This document shows, piece by piece, positions 36,738-45,773 of a stretch of DNA of 64,000 bases. This DNA is from Ruminococcus sp. (GTDB lineage Bacteria > Bacillota > Clostridia > Lachnospirales > Lachnospiraceae). The stretch is taken from the NCBI GenBank assembly GCA_023663085.1, contig JAMPIB010000005.1, positions 1 through 64,000 of the forward strand. Direction: 5' to 3'. Position numbers and translations under genes: made by a program. Below the pieces are notes generated by a model. The model was not told the DNA's origin. It saw nothing but the letters and a program-made list of their open reading frames with translations, and did not search any database. How positions within the stretch are numbered: position 1 is the stretch's first letter; each line of letters opens with the position of its first letter.

Positions 36738-37904
36738 TCACTCTGCCCTTTCTTCTTTGTATCTTTTCAGTATCTTCTCCACCTGCTCATAATAAGTCTC
36801 GAACTGAAAATCCTCTTTTACATGCTGATAGGCCGCCGCGCCCATCCTGACGAGGACTTCTTTATCCTCTATAATTTTTTTTATTTTCTCTTTCAGGTCT
36901 TCTTTGTCATTATCTTTAAATACATAGCCGGTTATCCCGTCCTTGATATAACCTGCCGTGCCGTTATTGCTGCCGCTGATGGCTGGCAGGGAAAAGGCCA
37001 TCGCCTCCAGATGGGAAACGGCCGCCGGTTCTCCGGTACTCGGCAGCACAAAGAGATCGGCCCGTCTGTATTGTTTTTCCACGGCCGCTTTATCAAGGTT
37101 CGTCAAAAGAGTGACCGCGCTTTCTAACTTATGTTCTTTCACATAAGTACTGACCTTTTCGTAATATTCTTCATGAAAACGGTTCGACATCTCGCCGGCG
37201 ATGACCAGATGCAGCGGATATCCGCAAAGCAGTTCTTCCACCGCTTCTATCATCATCTGTAGATTTTTGCGCTTCTGATATTTCCCGATGCAGAAAATAT
37301 TGATGCGCCCATCCGCAAAATAGGTTTTCTCGCGGGGACCCGCCTGGGGTTCCATCAAAAAGGGCGTCAGATATGCGTTCTTATCCCTCACCAGACCTGT
37401 ATGATCTATCCCTATGGCCTCTACCGGGGTGATCCGGCATTCGGGTGTCAGTCTCCAGACCAGTTTATGCGCTGCGTTCAGTTCTTTGGCTTTTTCCCAT
37501 AAAGGCGTCTGGTTATAGAGAATGGCCGGGATCTTATAATGCTTACACAGGGCGTTCATACAGATCGTATACAGGGACCGCTCCCGCAAAATGGCCACAT
37601 CCGGCCGAAAGGCCCTGATATATCCGGCCAGTTTTATCATCGGCGGAAAACCGCATTTCAGCTTCATGTCCACGGCCGCAGGGTCATTTTTTCTGAAAAT
37701 ATTGACATACAGATAGTCAAATACTCTGAAAAGTCCGGAATAGCCGATAATATCCGGTTCTACATACGTATAGTCTTCCACCCTGCCGGCATACTGGCTT
37801 ATGAACCTGACCTCATGACCGTTTTCTATCCACCCTTTCATAATGGTGGTCTGATTCGTATGATATCTGTGAGACATATACAGAACTTTCATGCTGATAA
37901 CCAT
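36738..37904 (-). CDS. Glycosyltransferase family 4 (GT-B)
   Basis: A 388-residue GT4: VLYMSHRYHTNQTTIMKGWI at the start, RPDVAILRERSLYT near 105, NIFCIGKYQKRKNLQMMIEA near 205, and the donor site FVLPSTGEPAAVSHLEAMAF near 290 with E-x7-E spacing, followed by GTAGYIKDGITGYVF. A second ATG at 37892 (residue 5) is a possible start. It moves a sugar from a nucleotide donor. Three bases separate it from the membrane protein downstream. Confidence 0.9.
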   Translation of the reverse strand: MVISMKVLYMSHRYHTNQTTIMKGWIENGHEVRFISQYAGRVEDYTYVEPDIIGYSGLFRVFDYLYVNIFRKNDPAAVDMKLKCGFPPMIKLAGYIRAFRPDVAILRERSLYTICMNALCKHYKIPAILYNQTPLWEKAKELNAAHKLVWRLTPECRITPVEAIGIDHTGLVRDKNAYLTPFLMEPQAGPREKTYFADGRINIFCIGKYQKRKNLQMMIEAVEELLCGYPLHLVIAGEMSNRFHEEYYEKVSTYVKEHKLESAVTLLTNLDKAAVEKQYRRADLFVLPSTGEPAAVSHLEAMAFSLPAISGSNNGTAGYIKDGITGYVFKDNDKEDLKEKIKKIIEDKEVLVRMGAAAYQHVKEDFQFETYYEQVEKILKRYKEERAE

Positions 37905-37917
37905 GCCTTTCTTCCGC

Positions 37918-38787
37918 TCACGCGTTCACACGTTTTTTGATCTGTTCGAGATATTTCCGGTAACCGGCCTCCTGATTGGCCTTATCCCCAATTACGTCAT
38001 GCTTGGCGATTGCATCTTTATGCTGCGCCTGATGCAGATACCACTCATACTCCATATCGAGATTGCCGATATCGAGGGCTCTGTATCCTTCCAGAAACAG
38101 TCTCTCGACCAGAAACTTGGCCGCTACCCCCAGGGAAACAAGAAAGAGCCTGTCCTTCGGATATGCCCTGCAGCAGGCGAGCAGTTCATCCAGCTTTCCG
38201 TAGGCGTCGCTGCTTGGCCCGATGATCCTCTCCACGCTCCCGGCGCTGTCTAACAGATCGTTACCCACGCCGTTATGCGTTCTTTCCCCTTCTACGATAA
38301 CAATATCTTTGTCTCTCCAGATCTCCCGGATTCTCTCCGCCTGCTGCCTGCATACTTTCTTATCTTCCATGGCGTAATAGAATCTGGAGACGGATGTATT
38401 ATAATATATCCTGTCCGGGTTACAGTATCTTTCATAAACTTTGCGCGAAAAAAGCAGGTGGTCTTTCCAGAACTGTCTGCTCTCTTTCCGGTAAAAAGAC
38501 AGGTCCCCGAATATCTCCGGGATCGTGACCAGCATGTCCTCGTGCTCATATGCCAGCAATCTCTTCAAACCCTCGACGATCTCAGGTTCCACCTGCTGTA
38601 ATTTCAAGCTCCTGCCGCGGATCATCGTGATCTCCCCGTCTCCGAATCTTATCATACTCTTATCCGTACAGATCAGTTCTTCTATCGTTTCCTCAACGCT
38701 GTGCACTTTCAGAGAGCATTTTTTTATACCCGCCCGGTAGAGCAGATAATCAATCTGTGCCAAAATATCTTTTATCAGTCTTTTCAT
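37918..38787 (-). CDS. GT-D fold glycosyltransferase (SP_1767/DUF1792 family)
   Basis: A 289-residue protein with the family mark SMIRFGDGEITMIRGRSLKL near residue 40, where the DGE is the metal/nucleotide site of the GT-D fold. Later motifs: VTIPEIFGDLSF, SRFYYAMED, DIVIVEGERTHNG near 175, IIGPSSDAYGK and FLVSLGVAAKFLVERLF near 208. The prototype DGT1 acts on glycoprotein-bound glycans of streptococci; here a role in the polysaccharide is likely. It overlaps the ABC exporter gene by 4 bases. Confidence 0.87.
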   Translation of the reverse strand: MKRLIKDILAQIDYLLYRAGIKKCSLKVHSVEETIEELICTDKSMIRFGDGEITMIRGRSLKLQQVEPEIVEGLKRLLAYEHEDMLVTIPEIFGDLSFYRKESRQFWKDHLLFSRKVYERYCNPDRIYYNTSVSRFYYAMEDKKVCRQQAERIREIWRDKDIVIVEGERTHNGVGNDLLDSAGSVERIIGPSSDAYGKLDELLACCRAYPKDRLFLVSLGVAAKFLVERLFLEGYRALDIGNLDMEYEWYLHQAQHKDAIAKHDVIGDKANQEAGYRKYLEQIKKRVNA

Positions 38788-40541
38788 TTCAGCACATCCT
38801 CTTTCTTCCTGCTCTCTACTCTGCCGTCTCCGACTTCATAGATCACATCGGCATTGCGTATGGTCGTCAGCCTGTGGGCAATGATTATCATCGTCTTTTC
38901 GCCGTGCAGGTGTTCTATCGCCTCCATAACGGCCGATTCCGTATCATTATCCAGAGCCGAAGTCGCTTCATCCAGGATCAGTATCTCCGGGTCGTGGTAA
39001 AGCGCTCTGGCAATACCGATACGCTGTCTCTGTCCGCCGGATAATCTGACACCTCTGTCACCTACAAAAGTATCCAGTCCTTCGGGCAGACTGTCAACAA
39101 AATCATACAACTGCGCCTGTTTCAGGGCATTAACGACTGCCTGTTCGTCGATTTCCTTCTCATCAATCCCAAACGCCACGTTATTGCGGATCGTATCATC
39201 CGATAAATAGATTGTCTGCGGTATATAGCCAATTTCTTTCTGCCAGGTGGACAGATTTTTATATACGTTCATGCCGTCGGCATAAATTTTTCCATACTGC
39301 GGCTTCAAGAGTCCCAACAGGATATCCGCCATAGTAGACTTCCCTGCGCCGGAGGCTCCGATAAAGGCTGCCGTCTGTCCTTTCTGGATCACAAAATCGG
39401 CATGTTCGATCACGTCCGTATCGCCATCGGGATAACGGTAAGTCACATCCTTTACTTCAATCCTGTCTGTCAGTTTCCACGCCTCGTTTCGGCCCTGCGT
39501 ATCTGTTCCCGCATCCGCAGATATATTCAACTCCTCTACTTCCCGCAGGTCGTTATAGATGAGTTCTAACGAGGGCATTGCATAGAGCACCGCCGATAAA
39601 TGTTCATTGATCCTGCCGACCGAAGGCAGAAGACGGAAAGCAGCAACCGCAAATACGGCGAGCTGGGGAACAAAATCAATCAGATCCTTCTGTCCGAAGA
39701 AAATCTTGAAAATAACGGCCAGAAGCAGGCCCATCATGCTGACCATTTCAATGATATATTTCGGCACCACGCCAATCAGCCGGTTCAGCCGCAGTACTCT
39801 GACGTATCTGGCAAAATAGCCATCATAATGCTCGATAAAACTTTCTTCCCTGTTTAAGACCTTGATCTCCTTGATACCGCCCAGAGACTGGTTCATCCAC
39901 TGATAGATCTTGGATTTATGCTGCTGGCCTTCCCGGCCCCACGCACTGGAATATTTTTTGGATATCATGGAAAAAAAGGCCAGACAGAGGATCAGCAGTC
40001 CCACGACAATTACCGTAATAGAATGGCTCACGATATAAAGATAAATGCCGATCGCTATGCAGACGCATATCTCCGCCACCATTTCCATAAGGTGGATGAT
40101 ACCCTTGGCAAACTGATCCGTATCTTCCTGCATACTCCTCTGCAATACCGAAATGTTATTGTTCAGATGAAAAGTATAAGGTTCTTTCATATAAGCCTTT
40201 AACAGATCCGTGGAAATTGTTCTCTGGATGCGGTAGGAAAATTTATAAATGGCATTCTTCTCCACAATGGTATAGACATCCTTCACCACATAGATGACGA
40301 TGATCCCGCCCGCGAGAAAGGCCAGAAAATATTCTATGCTCTGAAAGGAAAACAGCGTATACAGATAAGAGATCACGCCGCTTTCGTCTATGGCCTCCGG
40401 ATTCATGATCAGATCAATAAAGGGCGAAAAAACGGAAACCGCCAGTAATTCCAGAAAACTTCCGATCACCACGGCTATCATCAGGAAAAATATCTTTACT
40501 TTGTCTTTCGCTGTGAAAATATAATTTAACTTGCTAAACAT
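38784..40541 (-). CDS. ABC transporter, MsbA/PglK-type flippase (second copy)
   Basis: A 585-residue half-transporter: helices in the first 310 residues, Walker A GASGAGKST near 393, signature LSGGQRQR near 497 and Walker B ILILDEATSALD near 515. It shares the plan and much sequence with 639-2471, for example IGYIPQTIYLSDDTIRNNVA here and VGYVPQTVFLTSGSIKENIA there. It probably flips a lipid-linked glycan from the cytosolic to the outer side. GGAAGG lies eight bases before the ATG. The upstream gap is filled with 10-base tandem repeats. Confidence 0.93.
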   Translation of the reverse strand: MFSKLNYIFTAKDKVKIFFLMIAVVIGSFLELLAVSVFSPFIDLIMNPEAIDESGVISYLYTLFSFQSIEYFLAFLAGGIIVIYVVKDVYTIVEKNAIYKFSYRIQRTISTDLLKAYMKEPYTFHLNNNISVLQRSMQEDTDQFAKGIIHLMEMVAEICVCIAIGIYLYIVSHSITVIVVGLLILCLAFFSMISKKYSSAWGREGQQHKSKIYQWMNQSLGGIKEIKVLNREESFIEHYDGYFARYVRVLRLNRLIGVVPKYIIEMVSMMGLLLAVIFKIFFGQKDLIDFVPQLAVFAVAAFRLLPSVGRINEHLSAVLYAMPSLELIYNDLREVEELNISADAGTDTQGRNEAWKLTDRIEVKDVTYRYPDGDTDVIEHADFVIQKGQTAAFIGASGAGKSTMADILLGLLKPQYGKIYADGMNVYKNLSTWQKEIGYIPQTIYLSDDTIRNNVAFGIDEKEIDEQAVVNALKQAQLYDFVDSLPEGLDTFVGDRGVRLSGGQRQRIGIARALYHDPEILILDEATSALDNDTESAVMEAIEHLHGEKTMIIIAHRLTTIRNADVIYEVGDGRVESRKKEDVLK

Positions 40542-40559
40542 GCTCCTGCCCTTCCCGCC

Positions 40560-40624
40560 TATCTTTGCTTATCTTTGTTTATCTTTACTTATCCCTGCTT
40601 ATCTTTACTTATCTTCGCTTATTC
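40560..40624. repeat. Tandem array of a 10-base unit between two genes
   Basis: About six imperfect copies of ATCTTTRCTT in a row, running from the gap upstream of the ABC gene into the last codons of the upstream membrane protein gene. The coding strand reads AAGATAAGYA units, each carrying a TAA. Unit length is not a multiple of three, but most of the array lies outside reading frames. Confidence 0.8.
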
Positions 40625-42392
40625 CGGTAGAACTTACCACTTCCTGCGTATAAGTATCAAATACGCCCGTATCATCATTTCTTGCAAAAGTCCTCGTAAA
40701 CAGACCGTTATAGGACAATGCGCAGATCACGGCCGCTGCTGCCGCAAAAGCGGCCATCTTTTTTTGCAGAGCCTTACCGCATTCTGACTGCCAGCCGTTT
40801 CGCGCGATCTCTTCTTTTTTCCCAAGCAGCCACACACGCCACTGTCCGTATCCGCGTATACATAACGGTATCAGTATCGGAAAATAGACCATGGCGGAAA
40901 GACTCTGCGCCTCCATACAGAACATATGCGCCAGAACGCCGCCGATAAACGTGACCGGCAAAAGCAGTTCCCGGACGCTGCTGCTTTTCAGACCGAATAA
41001 TGCGTATAAAAAAGTCCCTGTCAGGATCCAGGTCTGTATCAGATTGGCGAACAGGATATAAAGATAGCGCCCGTTCCCCTTAAGGATCCAGTCCATGCCG
41101 CCTCTTCCTTCCCGCCCATCCAGCATCAACAGAGACTGGAAGGTAGGATTATTCCATTGAGAAGCCGTCTTTTTGGCAAAGAACCCGACCGTATAGCGGG
41201 GATTATGGAGAAAATTGGACAGAACCTTCTTTAAATCTCTGACCGCTGCTTCTTCCGTCTCCTCATAATCATATCCATGATCTTCATAAAGCGACGTATG
41301 ATAGCCGTTATACCAGCCCGGCCCCAATACGCCTCTGCCATCTTCCTGCAGCCCCATCACCGCGCAGGCTATCATCGGGATCCCCGTCACTTCCTCATCA
41401 TGATTGATATGCGCCAGATACTTATTGACACCGATCCGGCAGGTCATGAAACAGAGTACGATAGCGCCGGCCAGCATCAGTTTACGGACTATTCTCTTTC
41501 TCCCGACCGATGCCGGCGGAAGCATGCTGAACAATAAATATAAAACTTCCGCTATCATAAAGATAACGTAATTGGGCTTGAGCAGCGCTGCTATGCCGAT
41601 GCTGAATCCGCTGATAAGAGCAAGCATCCCCCCCCTCTTCGATTTTTCATCATATAAGAGAAGGGTATAAAAGGAAAGCATCGCAAATGCCATTCCGCCC
41701 ACAGTTCCATAAAGCAGCATCGTAAACAGCAGATACGGGAAAAAGAAGAGTCCCAGAAGGGAAACGGCAATTCCATAGCGATGATCTTTTCCCCATAAAA
41801 TATCGCTTATCTTACCATACAGATAATAAGAAAGCACGATCCACAGCGCATTCACCAACTGGAAGGCCATGTAATTATCTTCGCCAAACAGTACGAACAA
41901 TATCTGAAAATACAGGATGATCCCCATTTGAAAAGGGTACCTGAATAAATAGGCTCCTTTTTCCAGAGGCGACAGATCCCCGTGCCGCAGAGCCACCGCC
42001 GCATCCAGTACTTTACGCGGATCCGATTTGGGTTCATAGCCGCCCGCCAGAACCATGGCCGCAGCCACGATGCCGGCCACGATACAGATCATGAGCGGCA
42101 GATATTTTTTATCCAGAATCCGGCCTTTCATGCGTCCCGCCGTTCCTGCCCCCTTTATCAATACAAAGGTGGTCAGGACAAATAAAAGGATATGTTGTAA
42201 ATAATGATCGCGTATATAAAAAGTATGGGTAAAGTTCACGGCTTCTTCACCGGAATAATCCAGATACCGATAACCGCCGAGATAGCAGGTGCTGAAAATA
42301 CTGGCAATGAGCAGATAGCCGGTTATCACGATAAACAGAAGCCATACCGCTCTTTTTATCCACTCTGCATAATTTATCTTCTCATCTGCCAT
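40605..42392 (-). CDS. Multi-spanning membrane protein, GT39/GT-C-like
   Basis: About 595 residues from the ATG at 42392, which has AAGGAG six bases before it; the open frame reaches 42416. A first helix at about 14-35 is followed by a loop, a helix at 65-78, then YEPKSDPRKVLDAAVALRHG near 117, a likely outer loop, and ten more helices. The plan fits GT39-type transferases that use lipid-linked sugars, though a clear catalytic pair is not seen. It overlaps the acyltransferase gene by 11 bases. It carries an in-frame G8 tract (41628-41635). Its last codons lie in the 10-base repeat array. Confidence 0.7.
   Translation of the reverse strand: MADEKINYAEWIKRAVWLLFIVITGYLLIASIFSTCYLGGYRYLDYSGEEAVNFTHTFYIRDHYLQHILLFVLTTFVLIKGAGTAGRMKGRILDKKYLPLMICIVAGIVAAAMVLAGGYEPKSDPRKVLDAAVALRHGDLSPLEKGAYLFRYPFQMGIILYFQILFVLFGEDNYMAFQLVNALWIVLSYYLYGKISDILWGKDHRYGIAVSLLGLFFFPYLLFTMLLYGTVGGMAFAMLSFYTLLLYDEKSKRGGMLALISGFSIGIAALLKPNYVIFMIAEVLYLLFSMLPPASVGRKRIVRKLMLAGAIVLCFMTCRIGVNKYLAHINHDEEVTGIPMIACAVMGLQEDGRGVLGPGWYNGYHTSLYEDHGYDYEETEEAAVRDLKKVLSNFLHNPRYTVGFFAKKTASQWNNPTFQSLLMLDGREGRGGMDWILKGNGRYLYILFANLIQTWILTGTFLYALFGLKSSSVRELLLPVTFIGGVLAHMFCMEAQSLSAMVYFPILIPLCIRGYGQWRVWLLGKKEEIARNGWQSECGKALQKKMAAFAAAAAVICALSYNGLFTRTFARNDDTGVFDTYTQEVVSSTGISEDK
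41628..41635. repeat. G8 homopolymer inside a GT-C-like gene
   Basis: Eight C on the plus strand, in frame (AGG GGG GGG ATG). A one-base slip would truncate the protein in its middle. Confidence 0.9.
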
Positions 42393-43449
42393 CTGCTTCT
42401 CCTTCCGCACCCGCATGATTTAACGTCTGTGCTTTTCTTCTCCCCACCAGATACATCACATAAGATACCGCCAGCGATGCGCACAATGTAAACCAAAACA
42501 GCCGCAGACCGTTTTCACGATATCCACTGATAAATGTCCGGTAAGAAAATTTAAAGATCATATGCACGAAATAAATATTCATGCTCATTTTTCTAAAAAA
42601 GACCGTATCCCTTTTCACCGTAAAACTTATGGCAAAGAGCATCAGGAAAAAGGCCGCCGGCAGCAGCATCAGATACATATCCGACTCTCTTACATATCCT
42701 GCCTTCTCCAAAGCGAATACTTCTACGCCGAGTAACGCTATGGACGCAATCAGGCACAGGGCGGCACTCCAGCTTTTGATGCGCATTTCCTTCCCGGCGA
42801 TCCACGTTCCCATATAGAGGAAAATGCTTCCGAAAAAGATACCGTTCCGACAGGTCACCATGGCCATTTTGACCAGTTTCATCAGTTTCCACAGCAGGCC
42901 ATCCAGCGGTACCATTTTAACAAGCAGGCCAAAATAGGACTGTGTCAAAAGCCCCATACAGAATAACAGGAAGACGATAACGGCACAGCCGCGCTCTCCC
43001 GCATATTTTCTCAGAAAATATACAATGATAAGTCCCACCGCCGCCGCAGGCAGATACCACAACTGCGCATACGAACCGACCAGAAAAAAATCCCTGACCA
43101 CCGCCAGCAGATCATATTTCAACCCCGTCTCGGAAATGACAATCTTGTCATATATGATGATGGGCAGATAAACCGCTGTCCAGATACCATACAGGATAAG
43201 GAGTTTTCTGATATACGGGGCGAGGATCCTGCGCCCGGTTCCCCGGCCCGCCTGCCGGATCTGCTTTTCCAGCAGAAAGCCGGTAACCGTAAAGAAAAAC
43301 GGAACAGACACCCTGCCGATGATATCGGCGCTCCAGATATTGAGCGTATCATGGATGCCGGACAGGGGATGTGTATGCAGTACTACTACAAACAGTGCCA
43401 TTATGAACTTCATGATGTCAATGCCGCGATAGCAGACTTTGTTTTCCAT
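42382..43449 (-). CDS. Acyltransferase family 3 (OafA/YrhL type)
   Basis: A 355-residue membrane protein with about ten helices. YRGIDIMKFIMALFVVVLHT near residue 8 carries the conserved His of the family, and RVSVPFFFTVTGFLLEKQIR near 45 holds the R-x10-G pattern. Family members move acetyl or other acyl groups from the cytosol to sugars on the outer face of the membrane. It probably O-acetylates the glycan. Overlaps the downstream GT-C-like gene by 11 bases; gap of 52 bases to the radical SAM gene without a clear promoter. Confidence 0.9.
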   Translation of the reverse strand: MENKVCYRGIDIMKFIMALFVVVLHTHPLSGIHDTLNIWSADIIGRVSVPFFFTVTGFLLEKQIRQAGRGTGRRILAPYIRKLLILYGIWTAVYLPIIIYDKIVISETGLKYDLLAVVRDFFLVGSYAQLWYLPAAAVGLIIVYFLRKYAGERGCAVIVFLLFCMGLLTQSYFGLLVKMVPLDGLLWKLMKLVKMAMVTCRNGIFFGSIFLYMGTWIAGKEMRIKSWSAALCLIASIALLGVEVFALEKAGYVRESDMYLMLLPAAFFLMLFAISFTVKRDTVFFRKMSMNIYFVHMIFKFSYRTFISGYRENGLRLFWFTLCASLAVSYVMYLVGRRKAQTLNHAGAEGEADGR

Positions 43450-43501
43450 ACCCGTTCCCTGTTTCTTTCCCGCTTCTTTCCTGTGTTTTCCCTGATCTTT
43501 C

Positions 43502-44509
43502 TTAACTTTTGGTAATAAACTTATTCTCTTTCAGACTGTACTTGCCGCCCTTTAAGAACTTGTGTTTGATCACCCACCAGCCAGGCACCCAGATATATTT
43601 ATGCATGGCCGGAGAAGCGCTCCCTATCATCCAGCAGTTCCGGTCGCAGTTTTTCGTACAGGCTCTGACTTCCTGCGCCTGCTCCGAGTTCCACAATTCG
43701 TCCCAGCTCTGCGTGCGCAGATTGCCCATGACGGCCTTTTTTTCCATGCCGTTACAGGGAATGACATCGCAGAACGGGTCGATAAAAAACGCATCCTTAG
43801 ACATATCGCAGGGCAGCAGCCTTTTATTGCCGTAAATATAATTGATCAGTCCATGGTTAAAATAGGCGCGGAACCATTTCTTCGGCGACCTGCTTTTTAA
43901 CAACTCATTGATCAACTTCTCAAAATTCTGCGCCACTTTATATTTGTCATTGATCTTATTATCCGTCTTTCTGAAATAAAAAGAATTATGCAGCGTGGCC
44001 GTCGCAAATTCCATGCCCATATCGTTGGCAATATGATAAAGCGGCACTAAGTCCTCACAGTTCATATCCTGTACCGTCATGCCGAATCCCACGTCCGGAT
44101 GCTTCATCTCCACTAACGTCTTAAGCGTCGTATAACCTCTGTTAAATCCATCGGGGATGCCTCTTATGGCGTCATTGGTCTTTTGCAGTCCTTCGATACT
44201 GATCCGGATTCCCACCCTGGGAAATTCTTTACAAAGCGCAATGATCCTCTCCGTAAAATAGCCGTTCGTGGAAATGACAATCCTGTCAGATTTCTTGTAC
44301 AGTTCTCTGACGATATCCGGTATATCCTGTCTGATAAAAGGTTCGCCTCCGGTTATATTGGTAAAAGCCATCTCCGGCAGTTTTTTAATATCTTCTAACG
44401 TAATCTCCTCTTCCGGCCTCGTCGGGTCGCGGAAACAGTCGCACATATTACAGTGTGCGTTGCAGCGGTAGGTTACGATGACAGTGCCATATAAAGTTCT
44501 TCTTCCCAT
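43502..44509 (-). CDS. Radical SAM enzyme with SPASM domain
   Basis: A 335-residue protein. CxxxCxxC is seen as CNAHCNMC (Cys16, Cys20, Cys23). NITGGEPFIRQDI near 50 is the GGEP SAM-binding motif, and a SPASM tail carries Cys in LLPCDMS, FCDVIPCNG and ACTKNCDRNCW. Radical SAM enzymes of this size in glycan loci may oxidise or dehydrate a sugar or modify a lipid-linked glycan; no peptide substrate is visible. It is not closely similar to the other radical SAM protein at 8005-8985. 31 bases to the upstream GT4 gene. Confidence 0.93.
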   Translation of the reverse strand: MGRRTLYGTVIVTYRCNAHCNMCDCFRDPTRPEEEITLEDIKKLPEMAFTNITGGEPFIRQDIPDIVRELYKKSDRIVISTNGYFTERIIALCKEFPRVGIRISIEGLQKTNDAIRGIPDGFNRGYTTLKTLVEMKHPDVGFGMTVQDMNCEDLVPLYHIANDMGMEFATATLHNSFYFRKTDNKINDKYKVAQNFEKLINELLKSRSPKKWFRAYFNHGLINYIYGNKRLLPCDMSKDAFFIDPFCDVIPCNGMEKKAVMGNLRTQSWDELWNSEQAQEVRACTKNCDRNCWMIGSASPAMHKYIWVPGWWVIKHKFLKGGKYSLKENKFITKS

Positions 44510-44540
44510 ACGCCTATACGGACTCCTTTCCCGGATTTTT

Positions 44541-45773
44541 CTACTTCCGATATGCCCATTCTATTATTTTACCACAATATTCCTCAGTTGTATCGAAATT
44601 TATATTTTTACAGTTTTCTTTATATTTTTCGCAGATCTCCGGGCGATTCCAGAGCCGGGCTGTTTTTTCGCACAAAGCGGCTGCGTTCCCGGCCTCAAAG
44701 AGTTCTCCTGTTATGCCATCCTGTAATAATTCCGGTGTGCCGCCAAGAGATGAGGCGATCATCGGCGTACCGTACAGCTGCGATTCCATCACCGAGAACG
44801 GGCAGTTTTCATACCACTCCGATGGATAGAGGGAAAATGCGGCTCCGGCGATCAATTTCTTTAAGGCTCCGCCTCTGATAAAACCAACGTTTTGTATATT
44901 GGGCACGCGGGAGACTTCCTCCATGAGCGGGCCTGTCCCTGCAAACACAAACGACACATCTGTCATTTCCTTGCAGACCCGCAGCAGCGTCTTTACCCCT
45001 TTTTCTTCGGAGAAGCGCCCGAAATAGAGTACGTAACGCTCCGGCAGACGGGATTTTATCGTCTCCCAGGCACCGATCTCTTCTTCGTCTTCTATGGGTG
45101 TCACGAAGTTATGGAGCATGATGGTCTTTTTTTGCAGTACAGGATCTGTGTCCAACTGTTTTTTCATAAAAGCGCTGGGACAGATGATGGTATCTACCAG
45201 AGCATAACTTTTCCGTTTTCTATAATACAGCGCCTCCATGGTGCCAAGCAGGCTTCTGATACGGGAGTTATGGATACACCGGTTCTGTGTGCAGGCGCCG
45301 AACTTCCCTCCGCGGCAGGCAAAACAGAGTGCGCCGGAAGAAGGGATCATCATCATATGATTCGGGCAGACCCACTGATAGTCATGCGCCGTATAAACAA
45401 TCCGCACGGGTTTCTTATTCATTTTCTCATACGCTTTTATCTCATAAAGAATGGATGGGGTGATCTGAAAATTAATATTATTCAGATGCACGACATCCGG
45501 CGCGAAATCATCCAGAACTGGCCGTATCTTTCTTCTGGCCTCACTGGAGTAAATGATCTTGAACGGATATAAAAGTTTCTGCAGTTTTCCGCTGTGAAAA
45601 TCCATACTGGCAGTATAGCTTTCCGCGCGGTTCCCTACAATCCTTCCCGCATGTTCCATGCCGAAATACTGCACCTCGTGGCCCATTTTTACCAGCGCTT
45701 TCCCAAGTTCAAAAATATAAGTCTCCGATCCGCCGTTCGGATACAGAAATTTGTTGACAAGCAGAATCTTCAT
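44541..45773 (-). CDS. Glycosyltransferase family 4 (GT-B)
   Basis: A 410-residue GT4: ILLVNKFLYPNGGSETYIFE at the start is the glycine loop, TAHDYQWVCPNHMM near 130, RYVLYFGRFSEEKGVKTLLR near 245 and FSLYPSEWYENCPFSVMESQ near 310 as the donor site. A cysteine-rich part (CFACRGGKFGACTQNRC near 153) may bind a metal; this insert is found in a known subset of GT4 enzymes. ATGA overlap with the fused GT26-GT4 gene upstream. Confidence 0.92.
   Translation of the reverse strand: MKILLVNKFLYPNGGSETYIFELGKALVKMGHEVQYFGMEHAGRIVGNRAESYTASMDFHSGKLQKLLYPFKIIYSSEARRKIRPVLDDFAPDVVHLNNINFQITPSILYEIKAYEKMNKKPVRIVYTAHDYQWVCPNHMMMIPSSGALCFACRGGKFGACTQNRCIHNSRIRSLLGTMEALYYRKRKSYALVDTIICPSAFMKKQLDTDPVLQKKTIMLHNFVTPIEDEEEIGAWETIKSRLPERYVLYFGRFSEEKGVKTLLRVCKEMTDVSFVFAGTGPLMEEVSRVPNIQNVGFIRGGALKKLIAGAAFSLYPSEWYENCPFSVMESQLYGTPMIASSLGGTPELLQDGITGELFEAGNAAALCEKTARLWNRPEICEKYKENCKNINFDTTEEYCGKIIEWAYRK

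Noticed and set aside
40560-40624. CRISPR-like array
   Set aside because: Units are 10 bases, directly adjoining, with no spacers; a simple tandem repeat. The 14-base array at 60071 is rejected for the same reason.
44892-45572. Plus-strand open frame of 226 codons
   Set aside because: Antisense to a clear GT4 gene and without any family motif.
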